From the NCBI GenBank assembly GCA_964006375.1, contig OZ023264.1, forward strand, positions 177,106,010-177,170,009: DNA of 64,000 nt. Reading direction: 5' to 3'. Source of the DNA: Tillus elongatus. Its lineage: Eukaryota; Arthropoda; Insecta; Coleoptera; Cleridae. Shown here one piece after another: positions 1 through 8,339 of the stretch; the first letter of the stretch is position 1; every line of letters starts with the position of its first letter. Position numbers and translations under genes: made by a program. The notes beneath the pieces were generated by a model. The model had not been told where the DNA came from. It saw only the letters and a program-made list of their open reading frames with translations, and did no database searches.

Positions 1-965
1 AAAAAAAAAAAGCGAGGCCAATTGTCAGTCTCTCTGAGGCCACAGTGGAGGCGCCAAACTCCGGGTGCATATCACTCCCCAGAGATGTCTGCCTCACCTG
101 CACCAGACCCCCGCCAGTGTTTCATTGACTCGAGGCGGTATCATGAAGTCCCGCCCTCGAGCAGCATCCAGGCGGGGTCGTTAGCCTGTATCGATGCTCA
201 CAGAGTAGGCCCAAGTCTCCAGGTGTAATCCACCCCTAGAGACCCCAGCCACCTCCGGGTTCGTCCAGGTCCAACACCTGCCAGCGTTAGCTTAAATTTC
301 ACCCAACAAATCGAGCTTCTGATAGGAGACGACACCTGCGAGGTGAAACTTTGTTTGACAGATGTATTGCCATCTGAGCGAAGTCGCTTGCCCGTCTCAA
401 CGCTCAAAGAGAGATAACCTCTCTCAGAGTTCGTCTGGACCTGACATCCCTCAGTGTTTGACTCGGTGCAGTATCATGAAGTCCTGCATCTGAGCAGCAT
501 CCAAGTGAGGTCGTTTGTCTGTTTCGAAGCTCACAGGAGAGGCCTCAACCCTTAGTTTTATTCCACCCCTAAAGATCTCAGCTCTCGTCCGGGTTCGTCT
601 AGACCCAACACTCACCAGTGCTAGACTCAAGGCGACATCCCATCGAGCCCCGCTCCTGAGCATCACATAAGCGAGGCCGTCCGTCCGTTCTGAAGCACAC
701 AGTGGGGGCCCCAAACTCCGGATGTTTACCACTCATCAAAGTTGTCAACCCCCTCCGGGTTGTCTAGACACACGACACCCGCCAGCACTCAACCCAAGGC
801 GGCACCTATCGGGAACCCCGCCCCCGAGTAACAACCAAGCGCGGGCAACCATCCATTTCTAAGCCCAGAGTGGAGGCCTCAAAATCCGGGTGTACATCAC
901 TCCCTAGAAATATCCGCCTCCCTTCAGGCCCACATGGACAAGACCCCCGCCAGTGTTTAATTCCA
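1..965. repeat. Degenerate tandem repeat, period about 167 bp
   Basis: A landmark of the type GCCAGTGTTT recurs near 113, 279, 449, 613, 781 and 949, so the spacing is 164-170 bp. Each unit also carries a segment like AACTCCGGGTG..CACTCC followed by a CTCCGGGTTCGTC-like segment. Units differ by many substitutions, so the array is old. It is GC-rich compared with the rest of the window. Short open frames inside it look incidental. The left edge is cut by the window start. I cannot say whether it is a satellite or the repeated UTR of an element. Confidence 0.7.
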
Positions 966-1135
966 ATTAGTTGCCTTTTACGACAGGCAGGAGTTACCTT
1001 GGGCCTATTCTTTTAGTTAGTCCCCGGACCAACAGTTGAAAATAATTATTACTTAACCGTTCAAGGATAATGTGGTGGGCACAGGGCATAATGCGGCAGT
1101 CATAATTAAAATTGTAAACACAACAATTATTTTGT
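966..1135. other. Short spacer left of the LOA-like element
   Basis: This is sequence between the tandem array and the LOA-like insertion. It contains a GC-balanced block (TTGCCTTTTACGACAGGCAG, near 972) and then AT-rich DNA. Before the insertion it would have joined directly to 7510. No gene is visible. Confidence 0.5.
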
Positions 1136-1183
1136 AGATTCATGCCCTTTTTTTTTTTTTTTTTGTTCCCTCAGGGCTCGTCC

Positions 1184-1196
1184 GCGGCCTTGCCGC
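1184..1196 (-). other. Conserved 3'-UTR hairpin of the LOA-like element
   Basis: GCGGC-CTT-GCCGC forms a five-pair stem just inside the poly(A) tail. The same structure precedes the tail in the other copies of the family (near 21566, 42928, 56292 and 60750). Non-LTR elements often need a 3' RNA structure for reverse-transcriptase recognition; that role is inferred here. Confidence 0.55.
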
Positions 1197-1241
1197 CCCG
1201 ATAGCACCGCAACCCTTGGTTGATTGTGCATACCCCTAGTC

Positions 1242-1695
1242 TTACTCCACCCATTCCAAAATCACTGTGCCTTGAACTAGTCTGCACAGCGATTGGTAGG
1301 GTGAAGTTTTATATTGCTCTGTCTCCGGTCTAGAGTGACCGTAGATCAGTTGTCTTTTCCGGTCCAGAGCTATACACTCGCACAAGATGTGCTGGGCTGA
1401 TTCCTCCCCCTCGCCGCAGAGTCTGCATGCGAGGTCCCCTTCGAACCGCCCCATTTTATGTAGGTGTTTCTTGACGGCCATGTGTCCCGTCAAGAGACCT
1501 GTTGTGTTTCTGAGCTGTCCTCTGCTAAGGTTTAGCAGCTCCACAGCTCTCTTTGAACTGGGTCCGTCAATTATTGACTTCCCATGTCTGAGCCCTGGAC
1601 AGTCCGCCCAGTACACCTTGTGTTGGTTTCTGACCCAGGACTTAATGGCTCCCCTGGCAGTGCTCTTTGACACGCCCAGAGCCGGTTCTGGTCCC
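1242..1695 (-). CDS. LOA-like ORF2, C-terminal part (after RNase H, zinc knuckle)
   Basis: This is the last segment of ORF2, cut from the rest by the jockey insertion at 1703-2801. It encodes the region after RNase H, including a CCHC-type knuckle (CRLCGEGEESAQHILCEC) and a C-terminal tail ending LEWVE. The matching intact junction, GSAEPFMGPEPALG, is present in the plus-strand copies at 55.4 and 59.7 kb, which confirms that 1695 and 2809 were once adjacent. It lacks its own start and is not an independent gene. Confidence 0.85.
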
Positions 1696-1702
1696 ATAAA
1701 TG

Positions 1703-2653
1703 ATCAGGAACTTCATTTCTGGTAGTATTACTGTTTCTTCAGGAGTTCCTCAGGGTTCACATTGTGGACCAGTCCTCTTTAATCTTTTTATCAATGATGT
1801 CATACATTCACTTAAACATAGTCAGATTTTGATGTTTGCTGATGATATCAAAATTTTCAAGATTGTTCGTTCCAGACAGGACGCTTTACTTTTACAGGAA
1901 GACTTAAATCGTTTTGCTCGGTGGTGTGGTGACAATCTTCTGACTCTGAATGTTGATAAGTGTTTCTGCATTACATTCACTAGAGCTCAGATTCCCATTG
2001 ACTTTGTGTACTCCATGGGCTCTGGTGCTTTACAGAGGAAGGAAATGATTAAAGACTTGGGCATTGTATTGGATAGGGAATTATCTTTTAGGGATCACAT
2101 GGAGGACATAGTATCTAAGGCATATAAAATGTTAGGATTTATTCATAGATCAACTCTGGATTTTTCATGCAATAGCTTTAGAAGGCTGTATTGTGCTCTG
2201 GTTCGCTCTTTGTTGGAATGCTCTTCTGTAGTCTGGAGCCCGAATTACAATATTTATATCAATCAGATTGAGGCCGTACAAAATAGATTCTTAAGAATTT
2301 GTGCTTACAGAATGGGCTTGCAGAGAAATGATCTTAACCTTTCTTATTTGCGGAATCGGCTGCACTTGCAGTCACTGAGAGGTAGAAGGATTGTCAGTGA
2401 TGTTTGTTTTTTGCACAAATTATTAGTGAATAAAATTGATAGTCCTTCTTTGCTTGAGTTAGTCTCTCTAAAGATTCCGAACTGCACGAGAGCGAGGGAG
2501 GTTTTTGTGGTTCCCTTCCATCGAACCAATTATGGCTTTTTCAGTCCGATGTCGAGAGTGGCGAGAACTGCAAATGAGTATTCGGAGCTCTTGGACATGT
2601 TTAATGATTCTGACCGTGTAATTAGAGGAATTTTGAGAGGTGTTATTGATTGA
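1703..2653 (+). CDS. Jockey-like RT, C-terminal half (5' truncated)
   Basis: The open frame of about 316 aa encodes the RT from the GVPQGS box onward: GVPQGSHCGPVLFNLFIND, then the catalytic LMFADDIKIF, then the KCFCITFTR, KDLGIVLD and LLECSSVVWSPNY blocks typical of jockey-type elements. Endonuclease and the first RT blocks are missing through 5' truncation. No native start exists, and the ATG at 1700 is partly from the target. The FADD catalytic pair is intact, unlike in the sister copy at 20.4 kb. Confidence 0.88.
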   Translation: MRNFISGSITVSSGVPQGSHCGPVLFNLFINDVIHSLKHSQILMFADDIKIFKIVRSRQDALLLQEDLNRFARWCGDNLLTLNVDKCFCITFTRAQIPIDFVYSMGSGALQRKEMIKDLGIVLDRELSFRDHMEDIVSKAYKMLGFIHRSTLDFSCNSFRRLYCALVRSLLECSSVVWSPNYNIYINQIEAVQNRFLRICAYRMGLQRNDLNLSYLRNRLHLQSLRGRRIVSDVCFLHKLLVNKIDSPSLLELVSLKIPNCTRAREVFVVPFHRTNYGFFSPMSRVARTANEYSELLDMFNDSDRVIRGILRGVID

Positions 2654-2801
2654 ATTGTCATACATATGGTATACAGGTTATGTTTTGCTTTTTTTTTTTT
2701 TTTTATGTTCTCATATTGTGATTATTTAAGACTAATGTAGTTTTAGATGTTCTTATTATTATTGTAAATGGTTAATCCGTTGAATAAATAAATAAAATAA
2801 A
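1703..2801 (+). mobile_element. 5'-truncated jockey-like element nested in LOA ORF2
   Basis: The insertion is flanked by ATAAATG at 1696-1702 and 2802-2808. It starts inside RT and ends with an AATAAATAAATAAAATAAAA-like tail. It is clearly the same family as the copy at 18.9-21.35 kb, differing by scattered substitutions. It postdates the LOA-like insertion it interrupts. Confidence 0.88.
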
Positions 2802-2808
2802 ATAAATG

Positions 2809-5800
2809 GTTCTGCTGACCCCCTCTTTGCGAGACTGTCAGCTTCTTCATTGCCTTTGACCCCCGAGTGACCCGGCACCCAGATGAGGGTCACCTCATTC
2901 TGCCCAGCCAGGTCGCTCGTCTCGTCTCGGCACTCACTCACCAGCCAGGAATTTACCCGTGGGCTACTTAGTGCCTTAAGGGCTGCCTGGCTGTCTGTGG
3001 CTATGAGGATCCGCTTGTTGGTGTAGCCCCTCCTCTTGTTCTCCCGCACACAGTGCAGGATGGCGTACATCTCGGCCTGAAACACCGTTGCATGGGCTCC
3101 GAGGGAAATACTGTGACTTACCCTCGGTCCTTCCGAGTAAACACCTGCCCCCGTCCCACGCTCCCCGCCAGATCCGTCCGTGAACCAGACGAGCGCGTCC
3201 CGTGGTATGCCCGGTGTCTCCTCCCGCCATGCCCCGCGATCAGGGATTTCCACTGTGAAGTTGTTTTCCCTGCACATTCGCGGGCTCGCGAAGTCTGACC
3301 TCATTTCAAGCATGGGTTCCTTCACGATCTCCTGAATTTTGCAGTGGCCCCTGAAGCCTGGGTTGATCTTCAGTCTACCATTGCAGGCTAGTCTGTATAG
3401 TCCTAGCCTGGCCTCTCCCATAATAACGAAGTGTAGGGGGGGTAGATCCAGCAACACCTCCATGGCGGCTGTTGGGGTTGAAGACATGGCCCCTGTGATG
3501 CCTAGGCAAGCCATCCTTTGGATCTTGCCTAGTTTTTGTTTGGCACTGGATTGTGTCACCTTAGGCCACCAGACCAGTGCCGCATATGTTAACGATGGTC
3601 TGACCACCCTTGTGTACAGCCAGTGGGCCATACTAGGTCTTAGTCCCCACGTTTTTCCATATAGCCGCCTAGTGACGGCTAAAGTCATGACTGCCTTACG
3701 CAGTATTTTTCCAATGTGACCATTCCAGGTTAGCTTAGAGTCCAATACGACCCCAAGATATTTTACCTCCCTGGCCATTGGAACGCTCCTACCGTATAGA
3801 GTGAGAGTTCTGTGGCTTTCACACTTCCTCCTCCTCGTAAACGGCACGACGGTTGCTTTCTCGGGGCTCACCCCGAGCCCTTGATCAACCGTCCACCCTT
3901 CCACCACTTTCAGTGCAGTCTGCATACGCTCCCACACTGCCTGTGTGACCTTTCCTCGGACTATGATGACAATGTCGTCCGCATAGCCCTGTACCTCATA
4001 CCCCCCTCCCGAGAGCCTCCCCAGCAGGCCGTCCACGACTAGACACCAGAGCAAGGGAGACAGAACGCTCCCCTGCGGACACCCCGCCGCGACCCCCGCC
4101 AGCAGAGTCCCTCCCGCGAGTGAGGTGAACACCGCCCTGTCCCTGAGCATGGAACCGATCCACCTGCAGCAGGTCTCCTCTATTCCACGCTCCCGGGCAG
4201 CTGCCAGAACCGATCCGAACGAGGTGTTGCTAAAGGCCCCCTCTATGTCTAGGAAGGCCCCCAGCGCCACCTCCTTGTTCTCCAGCGTATTCTCCAGTTT
4301 CAGCACCAGTTGGTGCAGTGCTGTTTCTGTTGAGAATCCTGCTCTGTATGCATATTGTCCGCAGTGTAGAGGATATGCTTCCAGTACACCGCCCCTAATG
4401 TGCCGGTCGAGCAGTTTTTCCACTGTTTTCAGCAAGAAGGACATGAGACTTATTGGCCTCAGGGACTTTGCCTGGTCTGTTGGACGCCCAGGTTTAGGAA
4501 TAAATACAACCCTGGCCAGTCTCCATGTCCTCGGAATGTACCCCAGAGCCAGGCTGGCCCTCATAATGAGGGTAAGCACCGGCGCCAGTATATCTATCCC
4601 CTGTTGGAGCATGATGGGCATTATTCCATCAAATCCCGGCGATTTGTATGGCTTAAAGCTGTTAATGGCCCATCTGATTTTGCTCCAGGTAACCACCTCT
4701 TTAGCGACTGTCCAGTCTACTCTAGATGCCCGCCTATAAGGCGCCTCTATTTCTGAGTGTTCCCAGTCCGGAGGTGATTGGTTTATTATGTTACAGCCGG
4801 GGAAGTGCGTCTGGAGTAAAATTTCCATAGTTTCCTCCCCCGAGCTTGTAAAGCCTCCCGTGGGTGTTCTAAGGGAGCCTATGTTAGTCTGAGGGCCCTT
4901 AGACAGGATCTTGTGTAGTCGAGCACTCTCGGACGTGTTTTCCACTTCTTCGCAGTGCCTCCTCCACGACTCCTTCTTGGCGTCCCTCAGTCTTTTGTTA
5001 TAGGTCGATAGGGCCTGTCTATATTCATCCCATGCTCCCGACCTTTTGGCCGCGTTAAACAGCTTACGAACCTGCGTCCTCCTTTGCCTGAGGTCCTCGT
5101 TCCACCATGGGACGTTCCTGGTGGACACCCTCATTTTCAGGGGGCAGTTGGCGTTATAGGCCGAGGTAATTGCGTCTCGCAATTGGACTGCTGCTATCTC
5201 GAGGTCTATTGAATCCCTTATGGCCCTCTCTACCCCCCGCAGTTCCACAGCTAGGTCTGCCCTGTAGGCTTCCCAGTCCGCCTTGCGGGGGTCCCGGTAC
5301 CATACCGTTTCTCTTTCGACTTTGGCGATTTCAAACCGGATGTATCTGTGGTCTGAGCTACTCACTTCCCCAGACACAGCCCAGCTTTTAACAAAGTCAC
5401 CCAGAAACTGGGTGGAAACTGTTAGGTCTAAAACTTCCTCACGCCGTGTTGTGACGAATGTCGGTTTATTACCTCTATTCAATATGTCTAAATTAAATTT
5501 CATAAAGAATTGTAAAAGTGCCTCACCCCTAGAGTTTGTGTCCGAGCTACCCCACAACTCATGGTGCGCATTCGCATCCATGCCGATGATGGTCTGCCAT
5601 CCACCTGCTCTGCTACCCACCATCAGCTGCTCCAATTCGTTGGGTGGAGGAGGGTCCGTGCTGTCCCCTGGCAGATAGGCTGACGCGACAGTAATGTCCC
5701 TCAGCCCATCCGCTCCTCCACATCGGATTTTGATCGTTGCCAGGTCCCTGGAACAGAAATTCATTAGAGGGAGAAACTCTATCCCTTCCCTGACAAAAAT

Positions 5801-5992
5801 GCAGGCCCTCGGATTCTCGCTGGACCTGCTGTAGATGAGCTTTCCATTAGCTCCGCCGAGTCCTTTGATCTCTCCTTTGTAGGAGTACGGTTCCTGGATG
5901 AGGGCCACATCCGTGTTCCTCAGAGCCATTAGTAGTCCGGCCGTGGCTGCCCTACTGTGTTGGAGGTTGACCTGAAGGAACCTAAGTCCCAT
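2809..5992 (-). CDS. LOA-like ORF2: endonuclease, reverse transcriptase, RNase H
   Basis: The polyprotein copies the element by nicking the target and reverse transcribing there. From the N terminus, an APE-type endonuclease (about residues 1-225) shows NLQHSRAA, LIQEPYS, GMDANAHHELWG and SSDHRYIRFE. The RT (about 440-720) shows KSPGFDGIMP, LRPISLMSFLLKTVEK, FLDIEGAFSN, GCPQGSVLSPLLW and the catalytic GYADDIVII. RNase H (about 930-1060) shows WFTDGSGGERG, FQAEMYAI, IATDSQAALKAL and WVPGHSGVKGNEEADSLAKR, so its acidic residues are all present. The start ATG at 5992 overlaps the ORF1 stop by 11 bases (ATGGGACTTAG), suggesting reinitiation. The frame is interrupted after AEPF by the jockey insertion and resumes at 1695. 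Confidence 0.92.
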
Positions 5993-7139
5993 TAACCCTT
6001 AATTGCTTCCCCAGTGGGCGGAAGCTAACCCTTCCCATGCCCCAGAATGCCTTGAAGGAGGTTCCTTCAAGGGCTCTGTAAGATGTCGGGTCGATCGAGA
6101 AGGCGAGCGTCTGTCCTTTCTCCTCTGCCTTCCTGCTTAGAACCGACCAGTGTTGCGTCCCCAGTTCAGGGTTCTGGATCTTAAGTCTGCTGATCACCGT
6201 CTCCTGCGGGACGGTGTCAGGGATCCGTACGAGGACCTTGCGTCTCTTTGGGAGTTCCTTGGGCTCGACGGCTGTCAAGTCCGCCCCCTCCCAAATCTGA
6301 CCGAGGCCCCCGATCGTTTTCCGCAGCCAGTCCCGCGACTGCGGGCCGGCACAGGTTATCCAGAGGATGCCCCCCGTCAGGCGCGTCCGGTGGAACTGAG
6401 GCGGGCTCTCCCCTTCCTGAAGAGAGTCCACTGCAGCTACCACCGCAGCCTGGATCAGGTCCGCCTTCCCCTGGTCTAGCGTGACCTCAGGATGGCGTCT
6501 GTCAATCACCGCCATCCCGAGGCCCTCCGCAGCCTCCCTGTAAGAGCCAGTCTGTGCCGGTGTTCCGGCCTTAGTTCCTTTGGGAGGTCTGTCTGTAGTA
6601 GGCGTGCTAGAGCCAGAGCGCGGCGTCTTCCGACTCGCACTCTCCTCTTGCGCCTTTACAGGCACCCTGGCCCTTTTGGAACGTCTGTCTGTAGTGGGCG
6701 TGCTAGAGTTCGAGCGCGTCCTCTTCTGACCCGCACTCCCCTCTTGCGCCTTTACAGGTTTCTCGACCGTCCAGGTCCCGGCCGCCATTTTTTGCGCCCT
6801 CCGGAGCTTCTTTCTTTGCGCCCCGGAAAGACGCTTGGACTGCCGGGGCAGTCCCTCTACTCTAACAGTAGAGTCCTCACTGGTGGAGGGGCCCCCGGAG
6901 TCCGCGGAGCTCGCCGCCCTCCGGTGGGACCCAGCCTCCAGCTTGGGTGTCGGGGACAGGTCTCTGGCCGAAGCTACCCCCTGATCCCCCGTATCTACGC
7001 CGGTCGTGGGACCTCCAGAGTCCGCTGCCGCACCCTGGCTCGTCTCCGTTTCCGGGATAGACTCAAGGCTCAAGTCTGTAGCCGGAGCCACTCCTCGAGC
7101 CTCATTGGTTTTGGTTTTATATGTATTTATAATCTTCAT
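5982..7139 (-). CDS. LOA-like ORF1 (gag-like, DUF4780-type C-terminal region)
   Basis: This 385-aa protein has a Ser/Thr/Pro/Gly-rich, basic N-terminal half with runs such as KKLRRAQK and KRARVPVKAQ. The C-terminal half (GGILWITCAGPQSRDWLR, WEGADLTAVEPKELPKR) resembles the DUF4780 region of ORF1 proteins from insect LOA-like elements. No CCHC knuckle is visible. Known ORF1 products bind element RNA; that role is inferred here. Residues about 150-210 contain a direct duplication (VKAQEGSAGQKRTRSNSSTP, then VKAQEESASRKTPRSGSSTP), mirrored in DNA at 6590-6755. Confidence 0.82.
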   Translation of the reverse strand: MKIINTYKTKTNEARGVAPATDLSLESIPETETSQGAAADSGGPTTGVDTGDQGVASARDLSPTPKLEAGSHRRAASSADSGGPSTSEDSTVRVEGLPRQSKRLSGAQRKKLRRAQKMAAGTWTVEKPVKAQEGSAGQKRTRSNSSTPTTDRRSKRARVPVKAQEESASRKTPRSGSSTPTTDRPPKGTKAGTPAQTGSYREAAEGLGMAVIDRRHPEVTLDQGKADLIQAAVVAAVDSLQEGESPPQFHRTRLTGGILWITCAGPQSRDWLRKTIGGLGQIWEGADLTAVEPKELPKRRKVLVRIPDTVPQETVISRLKIQNPELGTQHWSVLSRKAEEKGQTLAFSIDPTSYRALEGTSFKAFWGMGRVSFRPLGKQLRVNGT

Positions 7140-7496
7140 GTTGTTCCCACGAGAATGGGGGAAATACTGTCCACACCATCAGAACCCCCTGTGTGGTGCA
7201 AGGCGGGTTACTCTGGAGGGTTGCCTGGTACTCCAGAGGTTCCGTTCACGACACCATCGCCCTGGTGCCATCCATCCATAGGCACGGGTCACGTGACACC
7301 GTAGATTGGGGGAGTTTAGTTCGACCTCCTTGTCTAGATCCGTCATGTTTAGTTATTAGCAGGGTCACCTCGTGCAGGATGCGGATTTTTACCGCGCATG
7401 ACGGTCTTGGGGAAAGCTTCATCGGGAGTTTATGTTGTTATTTCCACTTCCTCAGCTTGCCCCCTGGAGTCCTTTGGCCCGCGACTCCTTAACCCC
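7140..7496 (-). promoter_or_regulatory. 5' UTR and presumed internal promoter of the LOA-like element
   Basis: The 357 bases upstream of the ORF1 ATG, ending exactly at the target duplication, form the element's 5' UTR. Full-length non-LTR elements carry an internal promoter here. No TATA box is obvious. The role is inferred from position. Confidence 0.5.
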
Positions 7497-7510
7497 AGAT
7501 TCATGCCCTA

Positions 7511-7868
7511 GTGAAGTCTCTAACTCAAACCCCTAATTATCAGGGCGTGGCAATTAGGGTAGCACCTTCCATGTACCTGCTACTGACCGACCCTGAAAAA
7601 GTAATTAAGACCATAAGAAAACTTAAAAATAGAAAGGCACTAGGTGATGATCGTATTCCAATATCAGTCCTTAAGATAACGGCCTATACTATTGCAGAGC
7701 CCATATCATTTTTAATTTATGTCTCTCAACCGGATGCTTCCCGGAAAGATTGAAAAATACTTATATCAAGGCAATATATAAGAAAGGTGAAATGGATGGT
7801 GAAAAGAATAACAGACCCATCTCACTGCTCCCTACCATAAGCAAAGTTTTTGGTCAATTGGTTCTGGA
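7511..7868 (+). pseudogene. Degraded non-LTR reverse-transcriptase fragment
   Basis: Translation gives IRKLKNRKALGDDRIPISVL, then a frameshift near 7735, then a stretch reading KAIYKKGEMDGEKNNRPISL-LPTISKVF. These are the first conserved RT blocks of a jockey- or CR1-like non-LTR element. It is the genomic target into which the LOA-like element jumped, with its flank continuing at 1135. It ends abruptly at the left arm of the mariner-like transposon. Confidence 0.65.
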
Positions 7869-8190
7869 AATATCGCCGAAAAACCGAAAATGTCGGATTT
7901 CGTTTTTCATGAGTTAATCCGAAACAGTTAAATTGACAGCTGTCAAAATGTGACATTATTGGGACACTTTTTTAAGACAAATAAGATGGCATATATGACA
8001 TGTCTCTATCGTCTTTTGTTATCCAGCAACCCGCCTCAACTTTAATTTTCCTTATGGCCGCCATATTGGATTTTTCGATTTTTGAAAAGAGCGTAAATTT
8101 TCCAGTCTAGTGATGTCCCACAAGTGCATAAAATATTTGAGTGTCATCGAAATATCACACTTCGTAAAGTTAGGTCTTATTTTTTCTAAG
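7853..8190 (+). repeat. Left inverted arm of the mariner-like element
   Basis: This is the complement of 10603-10942 with modest divergence. It includes landmark blocks for an ATATCGCCGAAAAACCGAAA motif, a GACAGCTGTCAA palindrome and the sequence GATGACACTCAAA in complement. Confidence 0.82.
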
Positions 8191-8339
8191 GAGGCCATGT
8201 GTCCGAAAATAACATCAATAAGTAATGTATTAAACACATTGAATTTTCAATAGAATATGAAAGTAAATAACGATCTAAAATTAGTAAGTAAAGTCTAATT
8301 AAGTTCCTAACTGCTTCGTAACTGGTTATTAATTTACAG

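Larger units (their letters stand above)
1149..7496 (-). mobile_element. Full-length LOA-like non-LTR retrotransposon
   Basis: The element is flanked by a perfect 13-bp target duplication, AGATTCATGCCCT, at 1136-1148 and 7497-7509. It reads on the minus strand: 5' UTR about 7140-7496, ORF1 at 5982-7139, ORF2 from 5992 to 1242, then a short 3' UTR and a poly(A) tail seen as the T run 1148-1164. ORF1 and ORF2 overlap by 11 bases. RNase H downstream of RT and the LOA-type endonuclease start place it in the I superfamily, most like LOA; the clade is inferred from motifs only. A plus-strand jockey-like copy sits inside ORF2 at 1703-2801. Apart from that insertion both frames are open, so the copy looks young. 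Confidence 0.9.

Noticed and set aside
4125..4739. Plus-strand frame of 204 aa
   Set aside because: Shadow of ORF2 RT on the opposite strand; no motif of its own.
6492..7304. 270-aa open frame on the plus strand
   Set aside because: It is antisense to LOA ORF1 in a GC-rich region; its Arg/Leu-rich composition mirrors the real coding strand.
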